A stretch of 64,000 nt of DNA. Origin: Acidithiobacillus sp. GTDB lineage: Bacteria; Pseudomonadota; Gammaproteobacteria; Acidithiobacillales; Acidithiobacillaceae. Location: assembly GCF_027322205.1 (NCBI RefSeq), contig NZ_DAHVHY010000003.1:1-64000 (forward strand), written 5' to 3'. Of the stretch, positions 61,377-64,000 are shown piece after piece. The notes under the pieces were generated by a model. That model searched no databases. It was not told where the DNA came from and saw only the letters and a program-made list of their open reading frames with translations. The translations under genes and the position numbers were made by a program. Numbering within the stretch: position 1 is the first letter of the stretch; each line of letters starts with the position of its first letter.

Positions 61377-62449
61377 GTCTGAAGCTTTTTTCATCCTGGA
61401 CCTTGCGCAGTGTCGAGTTGCGTAACCGCATCTGTGTGGCACCCATGTGCCAGTACGCCACCCCGGATGGAGTGGCGAGTGACTGGCACATGGTGCACCT
61501 CGGCAGCCGCGCTGTGGGTGGTGCGGGCTTGGTCATGGTCGAGGCCAGCGCAGTAAGTCCGGAGGGTCGTATTTCTCCCCGCGACCTGGGCATCTGGACT
61601 GATGCCCAGGCACGGGCCCTGGCACCCATCGTCGCCTTCATGAAGGAACAGGGGGCGGTTACCGCCATCCAGATCGCGCATGCCGGACGGAAGGCCTCCA
61701 CACAGCCGCCCTTCCTCGGTGGTCATCCTATTGCAGCGAATACAGAGGACGGCTGGGAGCCGGTAGGACCCAGTGCCCTGCCCTTTAGCCATAGCCACAC
61801 GTCACCACATGCTATGGTCGAACGAGACCTGGAAAAGGTACGCAAAGATTTTGTGGCCGCAACCCGACGAGCTCTCGCGGCGGGTTTTCAAGTGCTGGAA
61901 TTGCACATGGCCCACGGCTATTTGCTGCACAATTTTCTCTCTCCGATCAGCAATCAACGCACCGACACCTACGGCGGCAGCCTGGAAAACCGTATGCGCC
62001 TGCCCCTCGAAATCACCGATGCCGTACGTGCGGCCTGGCCCGAACACCTGCCCCTCTGGGTGCGCATCTCCGCTACAGACTGGGTCCGCGGCGGCTGGGA
62101 TTTGGAGCAATCTGTGACCCTTTCCAAGATACTCAAAGCACATGGCGTCGATGTTATCGATTGCAGCAGCGGCGGCATGACGCCCGACGCGGTGATCCCC
62201 GCCGGTCCCGGCTTCCAGACGCCCTTCGCCAGCATTATCCGCCAGAAGGCGGGCATTCCCACAGTCGCGGTCGGCTTGATCACCGAGGCCATACAGGCCG
62301 AGCATATCCTCGTCACGGAGCAGGCCGATGGCGTAGCCCTGGCGCGTGAACTGCTGCGCAATCCCTACTGGCCCCTCCACGCTGCCGGGGAACTCGGTGT
62401 AGATGTCGCCTGGCCTGAGCAGTATGACCGCGCCAGACCGCGCCCCTGA
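61373..62449 (+). CDS. Old Yellow Enzyme-family NADH:flavin oxidoreductase (YqjM-like)
   Basis: An FMN ene-reductase of 358 residues of the YqjM class. C26 and Y28 in VAPMCQYAT fall at the same positions as the YqjM active-site Cys and Tyr. HAGRK, the catalytic HGYLLHNFLSPISNQRTD segment and the late GLI/AL-R-NP loop are present. Such enzymes reduce activated double bonds of quinones, enones, nitro-compounds or maleimides. With its TetR regulator it resembles the nemR-nemA arrangement. Confidence 0.9.
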   Translation: MSLKLFSSWTLRSVELRNRICVAPMCQYATPDGVASDWHMVHLGSRAVGGAGLVMVEASAVSPEGRISPRDLGIWTDAQARALAPIVAFMKEQGAVTAIQIAHAGRKASTQPPFLGGHPIAANTEDGWEPVGPSALPFSHSHTSPHAMVERDLEKVRKDFVAATRRALAAGFQVLELHMAHGYLLHNFLSPISNQRTDTYGGSLENRMRLPLEITDAVRAAWPEHLPLWVRISATDWVRGGWDLEQSVTLSKILKAHGVDVIDCSSGGMTPDAVIPAGPGFQTPFASIIRQKAGIPTVAVGLITEAIQAEHILVTEQADGVALARELLRNPYWPLHAAGELGVDVAWPEQYDRARPRP

Positions 62450-62489
62450 TAACCGCCGGTAGAGGAAAGTAACCACCTCTTTGAACGCC

Positions 62490-62524
62490 AACCGGGGCAG
62501 GTGCATTCCTGTCCCGGTTTCTTT
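62490..62524 (+). terminator. Terminator of the tetR-dlh-oye operon
   Basis: A 12-bp stem with one G-U pair, AACCGGGGCAGG (62490-62501) and CCTGTCCCGGTT (62508-62519), a 6-base loop, then TCTTT. It lies 40 bases after the flavoenzyme stop and separates the operon from the exporter gene. Confidence 0.85.
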
Positions 62525-62568
62525 ATGCAGGCGTCTTTCTTATTCGCTGCCACTACGGAACCGTATCC

Positions 62569-63492
62569 ATGACCAGAGAATCGCCAGATCCCATGGCTCT
62601 GCTACCATTTACTGCCCTTGCCCTGCTCTCCCTGATCTGGGGCTATAACTGGGTGGTTATGAAAGTCGCCATTGCGGACTGCCCGCCCCTGCTCTTTGCA
62701 ACCTTGCGTGTCTGGGTGAGTGTACTGGTGCTCATTCCGCTGATGCTGTGGATGAAGCGGCCATTGGCCATGCCCGCAGCGCGTTACATCATTCCTTTTG
62801 GTTTGTTGCAGACCACCGGCTTCGTCGGTCTTGCCCTGTGGGCACTGGAATATGACGGGGCAGGCAAAACAGCGATCCTCGTCTACATGATGCCTATCTG
62901 GCTCATTATTTTTGCCTGGCCCGTGCTGGGCGAACGCCTGCATGGCTTGCAGTGGCCTGCTCTGGCTCTGGCCTTGCTCGGTCTGGTAGCCATCCTCCGG
63001 CCCTGGAGCTTTAGCGGTGACTGGACCGGCAGTCTGCTTGCCCTGCTGTCAGGAATTTTATGGGCCGCCTCTGCCCTCTGGCAGAAGCGTTATGCGCCGC
63101 CGGGCCTGGATCTCTTTAACGGCACCCTCTGGCAAAGCATTTTTGGCGGATTGGGCCTGATCATCCTCACCTTACTGATGGACCCGCTGCAAGTGCACTG
63201 GACACCACTGTTTATCGGCGCGCTGCTCTATAACGCCATCCCCGGAACCGCTCTCGCCTATTTTCTCTGGGCCTATGCCTTGCAGGAACTCCCATCGGGC
63301 ATTGCCGGTATGGGCACCCTGGCAGTACCACTGATCGGCGTGGTTGCTGCCTGGCTGCAATTGGGCGAGCGGCCGGGCCACTGGGAGGGAATCGGCATGG
63401 CTGGCATTTTTATCGCCCTGGCTTTGGTGGGCTGGCGACACCTGCGCCCTCGCAATCGCGACGACATTATCCTGCCCACCGGGCAGGAGTAA
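62569..63492 (+). CDS. DMT-superfamily EamA-type transporter
   Basis: A 307-residue membrane protein with ten hydrophobic helices in two EamA repeats: the first begins LLSLIWGYNWVVMKVAI, the second LLSGILWAASALWQKRY, each ending near a G-rich helix. Such proteins export amino acids, nucleotides or other metabolites; the substrate is not readable. It is outside the preceding operon, as a terminator intervenes. Confidence 0.88.
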   Translation: MTRESPDPMALLPFTALALLSLIWGYNWVVMKVAIADCPPLLFATLRVWVSVLVLIPLMLWMKRPLAMPAARYIIPFGLLQTTGFVGLALWALEYDGAGKTAILVYMMPIWLIIFAWPVLGERLHGLQWPALALALLGLVAILRPWSFSGDWTGSLLALLSGILWAASALWQKRYAPPGLDLFNGTLWQSIFGGLGLIILTLLMDPLQVHWTPLFIGALLYNAIPGTALAYFLWAYALQELPSGIAGMGTLAVPLIGVVAAWLQLGERPGHWEGIGMAGIFIALALVGWRHLRPRNRDDIILPTGQE

Positions 63493-63498
63493 CACGTC

Positions 63499-64000
63499 TC
63501 AGACAGGGTTCGTCAGCGGTTCTGCCAACAATTTTTGCACCTGTCCCAGCGTCGCTCGTCGCAAAGGCTTGCCATCCACAGGAGATGCAGGGCTGCGCCG
63601 ATCCTCATCCAGATCAAAGAGCACCAGGCGCAAATCCGCGCTGGCATAATTCAATTTTAGGGAAGGATAGTCGCGGGCTGGCGCATCCCCATAATGGAGT
63701 CGCTGCCAGGCTTCTTCATAAGCGACCTGCTGATCCATCAGAAAAAAGAGCACACTCTCCGGCGTATCGGCAAAAAGATGGAGCGTGATGGCCGTATGGC
63801 GCGTCGCCGTCCCGCTCAGGACCGGCCCGGTCAAGCGCGGCTGAAACTCAGTGAGCCAGTGCATAGCTTGCAATGCCTGCTCGCGGAGCTGGCGTAACTC
63901 CGCACTATGAGCCTCGCCATGAAAAAGTTGCAGACGCGAATGCAATTCCTCTTCAATCTCCGCATTACTTGGCCAACCCTGCTGGGCATCGCCCCCCACC
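63499..64000 (-). CDS. Hypothetical protein, 5' end outside window
   Basis: At least 166 residues; the frame is still open at the right edge, where a GTG occurs only by chance, so the gene probably extends beyond. I do not recognise it. It is soluble and contains HSAELRQLREQALQAMHWL (helix) and TAITLHLFADTPESVLFFLM (strand-helix). It converges with the exporter gene with 6 bases between the stops. Confidence 0.6.
   Translation of the reverse strand, partial: VGGDAQQGWPSNAEIEEELHSRLQLFHGEAHSAELRQLREQALQAMHWLTEFQPRLTGPVLSGTATRHTAITLHLFADTPESVLFFLMDQQVAYEEAWQRLHYGDAPARDYPSLKLNYASADLRLVLFDLDEDRRSPASPVDGKPLRRATLGQVQKLLAEPLTNPV

Overview
The window reads as ordinary, densely packed, GC-rich proteobacterial chromosome. 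Gene content (a pilMNOPQ-aroKB-thyX-dgt run, gltBD-hemE, ornithine-lipid genes, a Cus-type metal pump, a DsrE-like protein beside apaH) and protein style fit an acidophilic chemolithotroph of the genus Acidithiobacillus. That assignment is inferred from protein resemblance; no rRNA or tRNA gene is visible to prove it.

Layout. 1-2.5 kb: 3' half of a CusA-type efflux pump and a b561-type cytochrome. 2.6-9.1 kb (minus): pssA/psd phospholipid genes, the ilvBHC branched-chain amino-acid operon with a strong terminator, and a short MutS2 lacking its Smr end. 9.1-10.5 kb (minus): tadA, yjbQ and a small unknown gene. 10.6-19.7 kb (plus): type IV pilus assembly genes, then shikimate genes, FAD-dependent thymidylate synthase and a dGTPase-like enzyme, nearly all overlapping or abutting. 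19.8-26.8 kb: gltB-gltD-hemE behind a near-consensus promoter. 26.8-28.5 kb (minus): olsB-olsA. 28.8-31.9 kb: a BFD-like ferredoxin, a YheT-type hydrolase, a ModE-type DNA-binding protein and ilvA. 31.9-33.6 kb (minus): truncated haemoglobin and an amino-acid dehydrogenase.

33.6-35.9 kb is the one clearly accessory stretch. It is AT-richer, has a frameshifted IS630-type transposase remnant and a lone CcsB/ResC haem-export gene, and is otherwise gene-poor. Next come a UspA protein, a MarR-EmrB pair, lgt, rep, rpsT (UUG start), a molybdate-type ABC pair without ModA, dsrE-like, apaH, an apparently frameshifted membrane-protein gene, recQ, cyaY, EVE and GST proteins, lptF/lptG divergent from pepA, holC, an acidic proline-rich unknown, valS and nadC. 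The last 5 kb holds an HPPD-like protein divergent from a TetR-dienelactone hydrolase-Old Yellow Enzyme operon whose promoter spacer is filled by a perfect palindrome, then a DMT exporter and an unfinished gene at the edge.

No CRISPR array, intact mobile element, tRNA or rRNA was seen. The points most worth a second look are the TetR-controlled module with its divergent dioxygenase-like neighbour, a 33-codon signal-peptide-like reading frame sitting where modA would be expected, the Glu-to-Gln change in the Lgt signature, two probable single-base frameshifts in small genes, and a long inverted repeat in the 28.5-28.8 kb gap.
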